Assembly: GCA_002026145.1 (NCBI GenBank)
Contig: MWOQ01000195.1
Coordinates: 1-51,044, forward strand
From: Prochlorococcus sp. HOT208_60m_813L03
Lineage (GTDB): Bacteria > Cyanobacteriota > Cyanobacteriia > PCC-6307 > Cyanobiaceae
DNA: 51,044 bases
Direction: 5' to 3'
Shown here: positions 17,220 to 27,246 of the stretch, piece by piece
How positions within the stretch are numbered: position 1 is the first letter of the stretch
Layout: every line of letters starts with the position of its first letter
The notes under the pieces: generated by a model
Database searches by the model: none
Told to the model about the DNA's origin: nothing
Seen by the model: only the letters and a program-made list of their open reading frames with translations
Made by a program: the position numbers and the translations under genes

Positions 17220-18062
17220 ATGGATCATAAAAATACTGAATTAAATTCAAGCTTTAGAGGTGTAAAAGTGCACCCAAATGCTTTTGTTGATCCAAGTGCC
17301 GAATTACATGATGGGGTTATTATCTCTCAAGGAGCTATTGTCGGTCCTAATGTGACCATCGGAAAAGGAACCGAAATAGGACCCAATGCTGTTATTTCAG
17401 GAAGAACTCAAATTGGTATGCACAATAAAGTATTCCCAAGTGTTTTTATAGGTCTTGATCCCCAAGACCTTAAATATAAAGGTGCCTCTACTGAAGTAAT
17501 CATTGGAGATAATAATACTTTCAGAGAATGTGTAACTATTAATAAAGCTACTGATGAAGGAGAAAAAACTATTATTGGCAATAATAATCTGTTGATGGCT
17601 TATACTCACATCGGTCATAACTGTGAACTTGGTAATAGTATAGTTTTATCAAATAGTGTTCAGGTTGCAGGCCATGTAAAGATTGAAGATAAAGCTATAA
17701 TTGGCGGATGTTTAGGTATTCATCAATTTGTACATATTGGATATTTAGCAATGATTGGAGGGATGACTAGAGTTGATAGAGATGTCCCGCCTTTTTGTTT
17801 AGCAGAAGGACATCCAGGAAGATTGAGAGGCTTGAATAGGATTGGAATTAAAAGAAGTGGTTTAATGGTAAATAAAGATTTTGACTTAAAAATACTTCAA
17901 AGTACTTGGAATCTACTTTTTAAATCTAATAATGCGATTTCAAATTCATTAGAAAAATTAATGAAGGGAGAATTAGATCTTTCATCTTCAAAATTATGTA
18001 GTTTTTTGAAAGAATCAATATCTAAAGAAAGACGAGGACCAATGCCTGTAGTGAATTTATGA
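17220..18062 (+). CDS. lpxA: UDP-N-acetylglucosamine acyltransferase
   Basis: This is a left-handed beta-helix protein built from hexapeptide repeats (VHPNAFVDPSAELHDGVIIS, IVGPNVTIGKGTEIGPNAVI, then the catalytic region around LLMAYTHIGHNCELGNSIVL). The C-terminal helical part includes RGLNRIGIKRSGL. It adds the first 3-hydroxyacyl chain to UDP-GlcNAc. I chose the ATG at 17220, 4 bases after the fabZ stop. An in-frame TTG at 17208 would overlap fabZ by 8 bases. The stop overlaps the lpxB start by 4 bases. Confidence 0.95.
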   Translation: MDHKNTELNSSFRGVKVHPNAFVDPSAELHDGVIISQGAIVGPNVTIGKGTEIGPNAVISGRTQIGMHNKVFPSVFIGLDPQDLKYKGASTEVIIGDNNTFRECVTINKATDEGEKTIIGNNNLLMAYTHIGHNCELGNSIVLSNSVQVAGHVKIEDKAIIGGCLGIHQFVHIGYLAMIGGMTRVDRDVPPFCLAEGHPGRLRGLNRIGIKRSGLMVNKDFDLKILQSTWNLLFKSNNAISNSLEKLMKGELDLSSSKLCSFLKESISKERRGPMPVVNL

Positions 18063-19237
18063 ATAGAACGATATTTATAAGTACGGGAGAAGTCTCTGGA
18101 GATTTGCACGGAAGTTTGTTATCAAAAGCATTATTAGATGAAGCTAAAAAAAAATCTATAGATTTAGAGATTTGCGGATTAGGTGGTGAAAGGATGAAGA
18201 AAGAAGGTGTAAGAATTATTCAGGATACTACATCAATTAGTGCAATAGGGATTTGGGAGGTTTTACCTCTTATTCTTCCAACAATAAGAATTCAAAAAAG
18301 GTTTTATAGATTACTAAAAAAATATCCCCCAGACTGCTTAATTTTGATTGACTATATGGGGCCTAATATAAAAATTGGTAATAAATTAAAAAGATCTAAG
18401 ACTAAATTTCCAATTTTTTACTATATTGCTCCTCAAGAGTGGGCTTGGAGAGTTGGCAATAATACGACAACTAACCTAATAAAATTTTCCGATAAAATTT
18501 TTGCGATTTTTAAGAAAGAAGCAGCTTTCTACAAAAAAAGGGGCGGAAATGTTTTGTGGGTTGGACATCCAATGATTGATTTGACAAAAAAACTTCCTTT
18601 AAAGAAAGATGCCAGAACTATTTTAAATATCCGCCAGGATCAAAACATCATACTTTTAATGCCCGCATCAAGACCTCAAGAATTGCGTTATTTATTACCT
18701 ACTTTTATGAGAGCGGCTAAAAAATTGCAACAAAAATATCCAAGTTTGGTTGTCTATATTCCTTCTTGTCGGAGTGCTTTTGATGAAATATTCAAAAAAG
18801 CCTTTAGAAAATATCAAGTTAAAGGACTTGTGATTTCTCAGAAAGATAGCGCAAAATTAAAGCCTTATATTTATTCGCTCACTAAAATTGCTCTTTGTAA
18901 ATCTGGGACAGTTAATATGGAACTAGCTTTATATGGAATCCCACAGATTGTTGGTTATAGAGTTAGTAGGGTAACTGCTTTTATTGCTAAAAAAATTCTC
19001 AATTTCAAATTAAGATTTATTTCTCCTGTAAATTTGTTAGTTAATAAATTGATAATCCCTGAGTTTGTACAAAAAGAGTTTGACGAAAAGAAAATTTTCT
19101 ACAAATCTTGTAGGATTCTTGAAGTGAAGTCAGAAAAAATAAAAATTAAAAAAGGTTATGCTCTTTTAAAAAAAGAATTAGGAGAAGAGGGCGTAGTTCA
19201 GAGAGCTGCTAAAGAAATTATTGATTCTATTAGTTGA
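18059..19237 (+). CDS. lpxB: Lipid-A-disaccharide synthase
   Basis: The 392-residue protein starts IFISTGEVSGDLHGSLLSKA, the LpxB signature, and has YYIAPQEWAWRVGNN, LLMPASRPQELRYLLPTFM and CKSGTVNMELALYGIPQIVGYR. It condenses UDP-2,3-diacylglucosamine with lipid X at the membrane surface. ATG at 18059 overlaps the lpxA stop in a GAATTTATGA context, so translation is likely coupled. The C-terminal third is Lys-rich and basic, suitable for membrane contact. Confidence 0.95.
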   Translation: MNRTIFISTGEVSGDLHGSLLSKALLDEAKKKSIDLEICGLGGERMKKEGVRIIQDTTSISAIGIWEVLPLILPTIRIQKRFYRLLKKYPPDCLILIDYMGPNIKIGNKLKRSKTKFPIFYYIAPQEWAWRVGNNTTTNLIKFSDKIFAIFKKEAAFYKKRGGNVLWVGHPMIDLTKKLPLKKDARTILNIRQDQNIILLMPASRPQELRYLLPTFMRAAKKLQQKYPSLVVYIPSCRSAFDEIFKKAFRKYQVKGLVISQKDSAKLKPYIYSLTKIALCKSGTVNMELALYGIPQIVGYRVSRVTAFIAKKILNFKLRFISPVNLLVNKLIIPEFVQKEFDEKKIFYKSCRILEVKSEKIKIKKGYALLKKELGEEGVVQRAAKEIIDSIS

Positions 19238-19253
19238 ACTTTATAATAAAAAA

Positions 19254-19856
19254 ATGAAATACCTCTTATCTCTAATAGTTGCTCTTTCAATAATTGTTAA
19301 CCCTGTAAACGCTTTTGCAGAGGAATTGATTCTTGCAGGAGGTTGTTTTTGGTGTTTAGAACATGATTTAGAGTCATTAAAGGGGATAAATAATGTACAA
19401 AGTGGTTATTCAGGTGGAGATTTGCAAAATCCTACTTACGAAAATCATGAAGGACATCAGGAAGTGGTTTTGGTAGACTATGATCCGAAATTGGTAACTT
19501 TACCAGAGATACTTAGGCTCTATTTCAGAAATATTGATCCTCTGGACGGCAAGGGTCAATTTTGTGATCGTGGAAATTCTTATAGGCCAGTTATCTTTTT
19601 CAAGAACGAAACTGAGGAAAATGATGGAATAAATGCAATTGTTTCTGCCTCTAATGAATTAGGAGTGCCATTAGAAAAAATATCTGTAGAACTAAAATCA
19701 AAAGGCCATTTTTGGGTAGCTGAAGAATATCATCAAGATTTTGCTGAGAGAAATGAATTAAAATATAAGTTCTATAGATTCTCATGTGGTAGAGATCAGA
19801 GGTTGGATAAATTATGGGGTGATAACGCTAGATCAACAAATTTTTGGAATGAATGA
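19254..19856 (+). CDS. msrA: Exported peptide methionine sulfoxide reductase A
   Basis: The active-site motif GGCFWCLEHD (catalytic Cys31 from this start) and the regions VQSGYSGGDLQNPTYENHE and HQEVVLVDYDP identify MsrA, which reduces methionine-S-sulfoxide. A signal peptide precedes it (MKYLLSLIVALSIIVNPVNA, cut near FAEE), so this copy should act in the periplasm or thylakoid lumen. I start at the ATG at 19254, 16 bases after lpxB; the frame can extend to 19221 but that would bury the signal peptide. The C-terminal CGRDQRL may supply a resolving Cys. Confidence 0.93.
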   Translation: MKYLLSLIVALSIIVNPVNAFAEELILAGGCFWCLEHDLESLKGINNVQSGYSGGDLQNPTYENHEGHQEVVLVDYDPKLVTLPEILRLYFRNIDPLDGKGQFCDRGNSYRPVIFFKNETEENDGINAIVSASNELGVPLEKISVELKSKGHFWVAEEYHQDFAERNELKYKFYRFSCGRDQRLDKLWGDNARSTNFWNE

Positions 19857-19867
19857 TTTAAATATAG

Positions 19868-21340
19868 TTATTTATTTTTAATCCATTGAACAAGAGTCTT
19901 AACTCCAAAACCAGTTGCACCTGATGGGTTAATCCCCTTATTCTTGTCAGCCCAACAAGTCCCAGCAATATCAATATGAGCCCATTTAATCTCTTTATCA
20001 AAGAATTCTTCTAAAAACAAAGCAGCAGTTATTGAGCCACCTGCTCTAGGACCTGTATTTTTCATGTCAGCTATATGAGAGTTTAAACCTTCTTTATAAG
20101 ATTTTTGTAAAGGCATTTGCCATAATTCTTCTCCAGATTGTGCTGATGCAGCTTTTAGTTCACTTGCTAGATCATCATTATTACTCCAGAATCCAGCTAC
20201 ATCGTTGCCTAATGCAACAACAATAGCTCCTGTTAAAGTTGCGAGATCTATTATTGAATCCGGTTTTAGATTTGATGCGTAAGTTAAAGCATCAGCTAAT
20301 GTGAGTCTACCCTCAGCATCAGTGTTATTTATTTCAATTGTTTTACCATTTGATGCTTTAACTACATCTCCAGGATGTACTGCAGATCCATTTATCATGT
20401 TTTCGCAAGATGCCACAATAAAATGAATTTCTAATCCCTTTGGTTTTATTGCTCCAAGTGCTTTTGCTGCTCCTAAAACTGCAGCGCTTCCGCCCATATC
20501 ATATTTCATCATCTCAATTTGAGATGCCCCTACTTTCAAATTATATCCTCCAGAATCAAAGGTTAAACCCTTCCCAACAAGTGCAATCTTTTCTTTTATA
20601 GGCCCCTCTGACTTTAAAGTGAGATGTATAAATTTAGGATCTAGATCTGAACCTTTTGCTACAGCTAAATATGCACCCATTCCTAAATCTTCACAATCTT
20701 TTGCCTCTAAAATTTTTACTCCCAAACCATGATCTTTAGCTATTTGAGAAGCTTGTATAGACATTTCCTGTGGCGTAAGACTATTTGGAGGGGCGGCTAC
20801 AAGTCTTCTAGCTAGTTCTACACCTTCACATATTTGTGATGTCTCTTCAAAGCTAATATTTTCAAATTTTTTTAAATTCAAAAACTCTATTTCTTTAAGA
20901 ACTTTCTTTTCATTTTTTTTCTTATTGAATCTATTGTCCCTATAGGCAGATAATCTGGCTGACTCTGCTAATTGATTTATTTCTAGTTGTGGATTTATAA
21001 ATTCCCAAGGTAGCAAGATGCTGATTTTTTCATTTTTATCAACAGTTTTCCTAACTAGACTTCCTATAGAGTTTTCTATATCACTTTTATTTAGGTCTTT
21101 TGATTTGCCAAGACCAACTATGACTAAAGTTTCTAATTTTTGATCTAAAAATTCAAAGCTTAAAGTTTTTCCTTTTTCTCCTTTAAATTTTTTTTGAGTA
21201 ACTTTTTTTAGTAATAATTTTGGGTCAATAACAAATTTTATGTTTTCAAGTTGGCTTGCAATTTCTTCCTCTAAAACTCCAAATATTAATGAAGCACCTT
21301 GCCAGTTATCTAGATTTTTTTGGAATGTGGAAAATTGCAT
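19868..21340 (-). CDS. pepA: Leucyl aminopeptidase (M17)
   Basis: The 490-residue protein has the M17 catalytic half with [31 protein letters not shown] and the family signature [15 protein letters not shown]. The metal ligands (Lys, Asp, Asp, Asp, Glu) and the catalytic Arg in AEGRL are all present. The variable N-terminal half includes [18 protein letters not shown]-like sequence ([17 protein letters not shown]). It is a cytosolic hexameric metallo-aminopeptidase that trims peptides after proteolysis. It converges on msrA with 11 bases between. Confidence 0.96.
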   Translation of the reverse strand: MQFSTFQKNLDNWQGASLIFGVLEEEIASQLENIKFVIDPKLLLKKVTQKKFKGEKGKTLSFEFLDQKLETLVIVGLGKSKDLNKSDIENSIGSLVRKTVDKNEKISILLPWEFINPQLEINQLAESARLSAYRDNRFNKKKNEKKVLKEIEFLNLKKFENISFEETSQICEGVELARRLVAAPPNSLTPQEMSIQASQIAKDHGLGVKILEAKDCEDLGMGAYLAVAKGSDLDPKFIHLTLKSEGPIKEKIALVGKGLTFDSGGYNLKVGASQIEMMKYDMGGSAAVLGAAKALGAIKPKGLEIHFIVASCENMINGSAVHPGDVVKASNGKTIEINNTDAEGRLTLADALTYASNLKPDSIIDLATLTGAIVVALGNDVAGFWSNNDDLASELKAASAQSGEELWQMPLQKSYKEGLNSHIADMKNTGPRAGGSITAALFLEEFFDKEIKWAHIDIAGTCWADKNKGINPSGATGFGVKTLVQWIKNK

Positions 21341-21364
21341 TTGTTAAATGGATTTAATTAACTT

Positions 21365-21976
21365 TTAGTGGTTTGTGAAAGTAGTTGCCCACCTATCTCG
21401 AGTTTCTTTATTAAAAGGTGGTAACCATAAATATATCAGTTGTTGTTCTAATTTACGTCTTAATTTTACTTCTTTAGGTACATCTAAGAAGAAACGAATA
21501 TCTTGGTGACTTGAGAGTTTGTTCTGAGCTAGGGCTTCTTTATAGTTCATGATGTAATTTTTACAGTCATGTTCTCCCTTCCATCTTTTATTGGCTGAAT
21601 TTGTTTCTCCTATATAAAGGATTATTTTAGAATTCTCAATCGAGTCAATTACAAAATACATTGCTGGACCATTGTGTATATATTGATTGGTTCTCCAAAA
21701 GTTCAATGATAATGGCTGCAATGAAAACGGATCAATTTTTGTTTCATTGGAAATTGTATTTATAGGAAGACTTGTTTGGTGCAAATTTTTATTGTGAGTA
21801 TTTTTTAAAATTTTGAATTGGTGATTATATATTCTATTTCTCCATTCAGTTAGGATTTCGCCTTTGATTTTTAGATTATTTGAGTGTTGAAAATTAATTG
21901 ATGTATTTACATTTGAACCAAATAATTCAAATTGTCTATTTTGGTTTGAAATATTTTTTACGTTAAATTTTTCCAA
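21365..21976 (-). CDS. GIY-YIG-like nuclease-domain protein, function unknown
   Basis: A GIY-YIG-type module is visible in the second half. It includes the strand MYFVID (residues 107-112), LYIGETNSANKRWKGEH (120-136) and a later conserved Glu and Asn in RRKLEQQLIYLWLPPFNKE (about 174-192). The first 90 residues are Asn/Gln-rich and have no known domain. No other nuclease, methylase or mobile gene lies nearby, so it is not obviously a homing or restriction enzyme. The start is TTG at 21976. It is 24 bases upstream of pepA on the same strand. Confidence 0.75.
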   Translation of the reverse strand: MEKFNVKNISNQNRQFELFGSNVNTSINFQHSNNLKIKGEILTEWRNRIYNHQFKILKNTHNKNLHQTSLPINTISNETKIDPFSLQPLSLNFWRTNQYIHNGPAMYFVIDSIENSKIILYIGETNSANKRWKGEHDCKNYIMNYKEALAQNKLSSHQDIRFFLDVPKEVKLRRKLEQQLIYLWLPPFNKETRDRWATTFTNH

Positions 21977-22127
21977 TATTCTTGAAACATGTCTACTAAA
22001 TTTAATTCTGAAAAAATATAAATCAAAGAATTATTTATAAACTAAAATTTATTAATGTTCTGATCAATTTAAAAGATTCTTGTTATCTTGTAATTGAGCC
22101 TTAATCTTGCGAAGTAAAAAAATAGAA

Positions 22128-22451
22128 ATGGGATTTTTTGAGTCAGACATCGTTCAAGAAGAAGCTAAAAAGCTTTTTACAGATTACCAAGAACTTATGA
22201 AACTTGGTTCTGATTATGGAAAATTTGACAGAGAGGGGAAAAAAATGTTTATAAAAAAAATGGAATCACTCATGGATCGCTATAAGGTTTTTATGAAGAG
22301 ATTTGAATTGTCTGAAGATTTTCAAGCAAAAATGACAGTTGAACAATTAAAGACACAGTTAAGTCAATTTGGGATTACTCCGGATCAAATGTTCGATCAA
22401 ATGAATAAAACCTTAATAAGAATGAAGGATGAACTTGATAAAACTTCTTAA
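22128..22451 (+). CDS. DUF1825 family protein
   Basis: This 107-residue all-helical protein (MGFFESDIVQEEAKKLFTDY, then FDREGKKMFIKKMESLMDRY and GITPDQMFDQMNKTL) matches my memory of the DUF1825 family of cyanobacteria. It has no signal, no membrane segment and no catalytic motif. It probably acts as a small coiled scaffold or regulator, but the function is unknown. I take the ATG at 22128 over an in-frame TTG at 22107 because homologues begin MGFF. It lies 19 bases ahead of tyrS on the same strand. Confidence 0.85.
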   Translation: MGFFESDIVQEEAKKLFTDYQELMKLGSDYGKFDREGKKMFIKKMESLMDRYKVFMKRFELSEDFQAKMTVEQLKTQLSQFGITPDQMFDQMNKTLIRMKDELDKTS

Positions 22452-22470
22452 ATTTAACTGTTAAAGCTTC

Positions 22471-23709
22471 ATGTCAGATAATTTAATATTGCCATCATGG
22501 CTGTCAAGAGGAATAGAAGAATATTTCCCAATTAAGGGAACAGATCAAACCTTTTCTGAGATAATTGATCATGCAAAAAAAAATAATAAAAAATTAAGGG
22601 TTAAACTCGGGATCGATCCAACTGGAACAGATATTCATCTTGGCCACAGTATATTGTTTAAAAAACTTAGGGCATTCCAAGATAATGGACATATTGCAGT
22701 TCTAATTATTGGGGATTTTACTGCTCAAATTGGTGACCCAACTGGAAAAAACAAAACAAGAGTTCAGTTATCGGAAAAACAAGTTAAGGATAATGCAAAA
22801 ACATACTTAACCCAACTAGGGATGGGAAAGCGAGCTAATGAATCTATTTTAGATTTTGATTCAAAAGATAGAATAGAAATTAGATATAACAGTGAATGGT
22901 TAAAAGGATTAAATCTTAATTCGATAATTGAATTAATGGGGAGTGCAACAGTTAGTCAAATGCTAGCTAAGGAGGAATTTAATAAAAGGTACACTTCTCA
23001 AGTCCCAATTGCTTTGCATGAATTCTTATATCCACTTTTACAAGGTTACGATTCGGTAGTTGTTCAATCAGATATTGAACTTGGCGGTACTGATCAGAAA
23101 TTTAATATTGCTATAGGAAGAGATCTTCAAAGGCATTTTAAACAAGAACCTCAATTTGGTCTTCTTCTGCCAATTTTGACAGGTTTAGATGGAATTAAGA
23201 AGATGAGTAAATCTGAATTTAACACCGTAGGTTTGACTGAAGATCCTCTTTCAATGTATTCAAAATTAGAAAAAGTACCAGATAATATAATACCTACCTA
23301 TTTTGAATTGCTTACTAAATTAGATTTAAGTTTTCTTGAAAACTCAAATCCTCGTGAATTACAGAGAAGAATGGCTTTAGAGGTTACAACTCTATTCCAT
23401 GGAGCTGAAGAAGCGTTAAAGGCTCAATCAAACTGCGAAAAATTATTCCTTGGACACAAAGAAAAAGTTGGAGAAATTCCAGAGATTTCTCTAAAAGAAA
23501 TAGTTTTTCCAGTAAAAATTTTTTATTTGTTAAGTGCACTAAAACTTTTCAAATCTAGCAGCGAATCCAAAAGATCTATTAAAGGTGGGGGCGTAAAAAT
23601 TGATAGTCAGAAAGTAATAAATCCTGATTTAGTTTTTAATTCAAAAAATGATTTGGAAGGGAAAATTTTGCAAATTGGAAAAAAAATAATTAAGAGGTTT
23701 GAAAACTGA
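22471..23709 (+). CDS. tyrS: Tyrosyl-tRNA synthetase
   Basis: The class I signatures are present as [14 protein letters not shown] (HIGH variant) and KKMSKSEF (KMSKS). The tRNA and amino-acid recognition segments [12 protein letters not shown] and [11 protein letters not shown] are also seen. The C-terminus is an S4-like domain ([20 protein letters not shown]). At 412 residues it is the TyrRZ-like form found in many cyanobacteria. The enzyme charges tRNA-Tyr in the cytosol. It is followed by pyrF after 6 bases. Confidence 0.95.
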   Translation: MSDNLILPSWLSRGIEEYFPIKGTDQTFSEIIDHAKKNNKKLRVKLGIDPTGTDIHLGHSILFKKLRAFQDNGHIAVLIIGDFTAQIGDPTGKNKTRVQLSEKQVKDNAKTYLTQLGMGKRANESILDFDSKDRIEIRYNSEWLKGLNLNSIIELMGSATVSQMLAKEEFNKRYTSQVPIALHEFLYPLLQGYDSVVVQSDIELGGTDQKFNIAIGRDLQRHFKQEPQFGLLLPILTGLDGIKKMSKSEFNTVGLTEDPLSMYSKLEKVPDNIIPTYFELLTKLDLSFLENSNPRELQRRMALEVTTLFHGAEEALKAQSNCEKLFLGHKEKVGEIPEISLKEIVFPVKIFYLLSALKLFKSSSESKRSIKGGGVKIDSQKVINPDLVFNSKNDLEGKILQIGKKIIKRFEN

Positions 23710-23715
23710 AAATTT

Positions 23716-24444
23716 ATGAATAATAGATTTAAATCAGAAGATAAAATAATATTGGCAATTGATGGATTAGATGTAAGTCAAGCAAAATCCCTTCTGGAAA
23801 AATGTCCAAATATTAAGTGGGTGAAAGTTGGTTTAGAGCTTTTTGTAAGGGAAGGTCCAAGAGTTATTGAAATATTAAAAGGTTTAAATAAAAAAATTTT
23901 TTTAGACTTAAAATTTCATGATATTCCAAATACTATGCGTGCAGCATGTTTCCAAGTTTCAAAATTAGGAGTTGATATAATTTCTATTCATGCTTCAGCA
24001 GGTTTTAAAGCTCTTAAGTATTCCAAACAAGCATCTTTAGAAGGAGCCAACTCCGTCAGAGTTAAACCCCCATTTGTTGTAGGAATAACTGTTTTAACAA
24101 GCTTTTCTCTTAAAGATTTTCAAACTGATCTTGATAGAAATAATTCAATTGAAGAAAATGTATTGAGACTTGCAAAATTGTCTTTTGATGCCGGATTAGA
24201 TGGATGTGTTTGTTCCCCTTGGGAGGTAAAAATGTTGAGATCTCTTTATAAGGATAATTTTGAACTTATTACACCAGGCATCAGATTAAATATTGACAGT
24301 AAAGATGATCAAAATAGAATTATGACTCCCTATGAAGCTATAGGTAATGGCGCTTCTAAGTTAGTCATTGGTAGATCAATTTCAAAAGCTATAAATCCTA
24401 ATAAAGCTCTAATAGAAATATTTGAATCTATTAATTTTGATTAA
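23716..24444 (+). CDS. pyrF: Orotidine-5'-phosphate decarboxylase
   Basis: The 242-residue protein has the PyrF motifs [30 protein letters not shown] and the catalytic [12 protein letters not shown] (the Asp-Lys-Asp relay: D-K-x-x-D). The C-terminal phosphate site is [15 protein letters not shown]. It makes UMP from OMP. The 3' end overlaps the convergent plsY gene by 14 bases, typical of the packed layout here. Confidence 0.96.
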   Translation: MNNRFKSEDKIILAIDGLDVSQAKSLLEKCPNIKWVKVGLELFVREGPRVIEILKGLNKKIFLDLKFHDIPNTMRAACFQVSKLGVDIISIHASAGFKALKYSKQASLEGANSVRVKPPFVVGITVLTSFSLKDFQTDLDRNNSIEENVLRLAKLSFDAGLDGCVCSPWEVKMLRSLYKDNFELITPGIRLNIDSKDDQNRIMTPYEAIGNGASKLVIGRSISKAINPNKALIEIFESINFD

Positions 24445-25021
24445 TTTTGGATTCTTCTCCCTTAAGCAATCTTGTTATATTTGTTCTATGTTTCCAGATT
24501 ACTAATAATGCGACAATTAAACTTATACAAAAGTATGAGTGCATAAATTTACCTAGGTAAAAAAACATAAAAATAGGAAGTAAGATTGCAGCTGAAATAC
24601 TGGATAAAGAAACAAACTTAGTTTTTGTTAGGACTATTAAAAAAATGCCAAGAGATGCGAGTCCAACTTTCCAAGAAAGAGCTAAAAACATGCCTAATCC
24701 AGTCGCAACAGCTTTCCCTCCTTTACCTCTAAGCCATATTGGCCAAATATGTCCTGCTATAGCGGATATACCTGCTATAACTTCTATTAATCCTTGATCT
24801 GTGTAATATTGAGCAATTTTTACTGCAATAAGGCCTTTCCCAACGTCAATGATAAATACAAAAAGTGCTGGCCATTTCCCAACATTTCTTAAGACATTTG
24901 TGGCACCTGTAGATCCAGAACCTATAGTTCTTAGATCTATATTTTTGAGATATTTTCCAATTAAAAAACCTGTCGGAAGTGATCCTAAAAGATAACTTGC
25001 AAAAATTATTAAGATATTCAT
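24431..25021 (-). CDS. plsY: Acyl-phosphate:glycerol-3-phosphate acyltransferase
   Basis: This 196-residue integral membrane protein has about five hydrophobic segments. The PlsY motifs are [13 protein letters not shown], the phosphate-binding [16 protein letters not shown] and the [21 protein letters not shown] block. It makes lysophosphatidic acid, the first committed step of membrane glycerolipid synthesis. It lies 5 bases downstream of the DUF3086 gene in a minus-strand run that starts with the MlaE-like permease, so the run is probably one lipid-related transcript. Confidence 0.95.
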   Translation of the reverse strand: MNILIIFASYLLGSLPTGFLIGKYLKNIDLRTIGSGSTGATNVLRNVGKWPALFVFIIDVGKGLIAVKIAQYYTDQGLIEVIAGISAIAGHIWPIWLRGKGGKAVATGLGMFLALSWKVGLASLGIFLIVLTKTKFVSLSSISAAILLPIFMFFYLGKFMHSYFCISLIVALLVIWKHRTNITRLLKGEESKINQN

Positions 25022-25026
25022 AAAGC

Positions 25027-26037
25027 TTAGTTTAGTTCAAGATCATCGTAAATTTCATTATCTGATCCAGCAAATGCAACCCATAATGGGAATTGAAGTA
25101 TTGGAATTTCAACAGAGGTTTCTGCTGCGTCAATGATAATAAATGGCAATTCTTCATTCGCTTCTAATCTATCAGCTCTCTCGATGACACCTTCAGGCCT
25201 TTCAAAAAGAACTATCCCACTATTAGGACCAAAATCATCCCTTGTTAGACCAAGTGAATCTTGAAGAATTCTTCTCCATTCACCTAATCGTTCAGGCTGC
25301 GAAGCTAAAATAAGAGTCTGAAATTGATCTCCATATAATTCGCCAAGAATAGATATTAAGCCAGCTGATAACAAGGCATTTTTTTGTCGAGATCCTCTAC
25401 TTTCAAGAGAACCTCTTCCGCCCATATTAAAGAACCAATCATCCATAATTTCTATATCTGAGGAGTCAAGACTCCGTCTTAATTTCCAAGGTTCTGCATA
25501 AAAGTCAGGTTGTTCTGTGAAACTTGAAAAGCAACTTTTTATAATCTCTTCATCTGGCTTAAATGTCTCGGAAAGAGCAGGAACATTAACTACATTATTT
25601 GTGCTATTGCCTTGCTTTTTCTCATCAAGGGGAGAAGGCTTTACGATTATTGGTTGAGAAACTAATTCAAGCTTCTCTACGTTTTGTGAAAGATTCTGTA
25701 AAGCTCCAGTTAAGTACTCTTGAAAGCCTTTAACTCTTTTGGCAATATTATCTGACTGTCCTTTGAAGTTTGACTCAATATCTTTTTCTATTTCATTTTT
25801 TTTGGTTTCTAACTCTTTTATTTCTTCAACTAAAGAATCTTTTTTTGAAAAGAGATCTCTAAAAATTTCATTAGAAATTTCATCAAAAGATTTAGTTGAT
25901 TTATCGTTTTTAGGTGTAATTTTTTTATTTTGAGTTGTATTTTTCTTACTAATTTGTTTTGTTTTATAATCTGAAATTGACTTATCTATTTTTAATTCCT
26001 TTTCAGGATTATTGTCGGAAATTTCTGTATTGGTCAT
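25027..26037 (-). CDS. DUF3086 domain protein with coiled-coil N-terminus
   Basis: The 336-residue protein has a charged, disordered Lys/Asn/Ser-rich N-terminus. A coiled coil follows ([20 protein letters not shown]). The C-terminal DUF3086 block includes [40 protein letters not shown] and [15 protein letters not shown]. It has no membrane segment. I recall DUF3086 as largely cyanobacterial and of unknown function. The position between a lipid permease group and plsY is suggestive only. The ATG at 26037 has no upstream alternative. Confidence 0.82.
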   Translation of the reverse strand: MTNTEISDNNPEKELKIDKSISDYKTKQISKKNTTQNKKITPKNDKSTKSFDEISNEIFRDLFSKKDSLVEEIKELETKKNEIEKDIESNFKGQSDNIAKRVKGFQEYLTGALQNLSQNVEKLELVSQPIIVKPSPLDEKKQGNSTNNVVNVPALSETFKPDEEIIKSCFSSFTEQPDFYAEPWKLRRSLDSSDIEIMDDWFFNMGGRGSLESRGSRQKNALLSAGLISILGELYGDQFQTLILASQPERLGEWRRILQDSLGLTRDDFGPNSGIVLFERPEGVIERADRLEANEELPFIIIDAAETSVEIPILQFPLWVAFAGSDNEIYDDLELN

Positions 26038-26072
26038 TTAAATAATTTTGGTGATTAAGCAAAGTCTGAATT

Positions 26073-26489
26073 TTAAGAATTTTTAATTTCCAGAGAGTCA
26101 ACCTTTTTTATAAGCTCATCTTTTAATTGCTTTGGATTAAATAAAATTGGTAATAAATGAGGACTGGACTTTTCTCTAAAATAAAAAATACCTGGGATTA
26201 TAGGGAAAAAGAATTTCCATGATATCCAGTTCTTGAATGGAAAAGTTCTAATCTCTTTCCCTAATTGTAAAACGATAAAATCATCATTTGTTATTTTTAT
26301 TCTTAAAGTGAATGTCTGAAGTAATAAAAAAAAGCTAAAAGAAGCAAAAACTATTGTTGGCAAAGAACCAATATTCAAAAACAAAAGCATAAAACTTAAA
26401 ACTATTAGAATGATTGGCAACTGAAATGATGGAGATATTATTACTGGTTCCTCTTTTTTTGATTTAGTGTTAAACATAGGGTCATCCAA
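26073..26489 (-). CDS. DUF3119 family membrane protein
   Basis: Two closely spaced hydrophobic segments (PIILIVLSFMLLFLNIG and TIVFASFSFFLLLQTF) are followed by a short cytosolic beta-rich domain (RIKITNDDFIVLQLGKEIRT, WISWKFFFPIIPGIFYFRE) resembling a bacterial PH-like fold. This is how I recognise DUF3119. The frame opens with TTG at 26489, overlapping the MlaE gene stop by 8 bases; an ATG at 26477 just after that stop is an equally good start. The tight link to the MlaE-type permease suggests a shared lipid-transport role (inference). Confidence 0.78.
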   Translation of the reverse strand: MDDPMFNTKSKKEEPVIISPSFQLPIILIVLSFMLLFLNIGSLPTIVFASFSFFLLLQTFTLRIKITNDDFIVLQLGKEIRTFPFKNWISWKFFFPIIPGIFYFREKSSPHLLPILFNPKQLKDELIKKVDSLEIKNS

Positions 26490-27237
26490 ATAAAATTTGT
26501 GTTAGAAACACATCCATTAAAGATACAGTAACAAGAGTCATTACAACTGCGCCTGTTGTACTTGTTCCAACTTCTTTTGGACCACCTTTAGTTGTGAGTC
26601 CATATCCACAAGCAATGATTGAAATAAGTAATCCGAACACTACAGATTTTATTAACATTGAAGTTAAGTCCGTACTGGTTAAACTCACATTACCTGATCT
26701 TACAGATGTCCAAAAAACTATTGGAGGAACTTTATAAAAGATTGTGCTCCAAATTTGTCCGCTCCATAAAGCCACAGATAAAAACAAAAGACACTGTATT
26801 GGTGACATTATTACCATCGATAGTAACCTTGGGACTACCAAATATTGGACTGGCTCTGTCCTTAACATAGTTATTGCCTCAATTTGTTCTGTGACTTTCA
26901 TCGTGCCCAGTTGAGCAGCGTATGCAGTGGCAACCTTTCCAGTCATTAAAGTAGCAGTTAGAAGAGGAGCCATTTCTCTCGCCATGCCTACTGCTAATAA
27001 ACCTCCAATTTCACTTGAAACCCCCATACTTGTAAGTTGTGATGCAACTTGAATATTAAAAACCGTACCTGCGGCAATTCCTGTAATTAATACAATTAAC
27101 AAACTGCCAGGACCTGACTCCATAAGTTGGTCAAAGAGATCATTTTTGGAAATTTTACCTTTAAAGATAAAATTAATTGCTTGCCCGCCAATGATTAAAC
27201 TGCTTAGAAGTCTTTTGAAAAAATTAAGGTAATACAT
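26482..27237 (-). CDS. MlaE-type lipid ABC transporter permease
   Basis: The 251-residue protein has the MlaE/YrbE/Ycf63 permease signature: GPGSLLIVLITGIAAGTVFN, VGMAREMAPLLTATLMTGKV, AAQLGTMKVTEQIEAITML and the C-terminal STTGAVVMTLVTVSLMDVFL. There are about five membrane segments. Homologues are E. coli MlaE (phospholipid trafficking) and plastid TGD1. The ATPase (MlaF-type) and substrate-binding (MlaD-type) partners are not in this window. It lies upstream of DUF3119, DUF3086 and plsY on the same strand. Confidence 0.92.
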   Translation of the reverse strand: MYYLNFFKRLLSSLIIGGQAINFIFKGKISKNDLFDQLMESGPGSLLIVLITGIAAGTVFNIQVASQLTSMGVSSEIGGLLAVGMAREMAPLLTATLMTGKVATAYAAQLGTMKVTEQIEAITMLRTEPVQYLVVPRLLSMVIMSPIQCLLFLSVALWSGQIWSTIFYKVPPIVFWTSVRSGNVSLTSTDLTSMLIKSVVFGLLISIIACGYGLTTKGGPKEVGTSTTGAVVMTLVTVSLMDVFLTQILFG

Positions 27238-27246
27238 ATCTTTATA

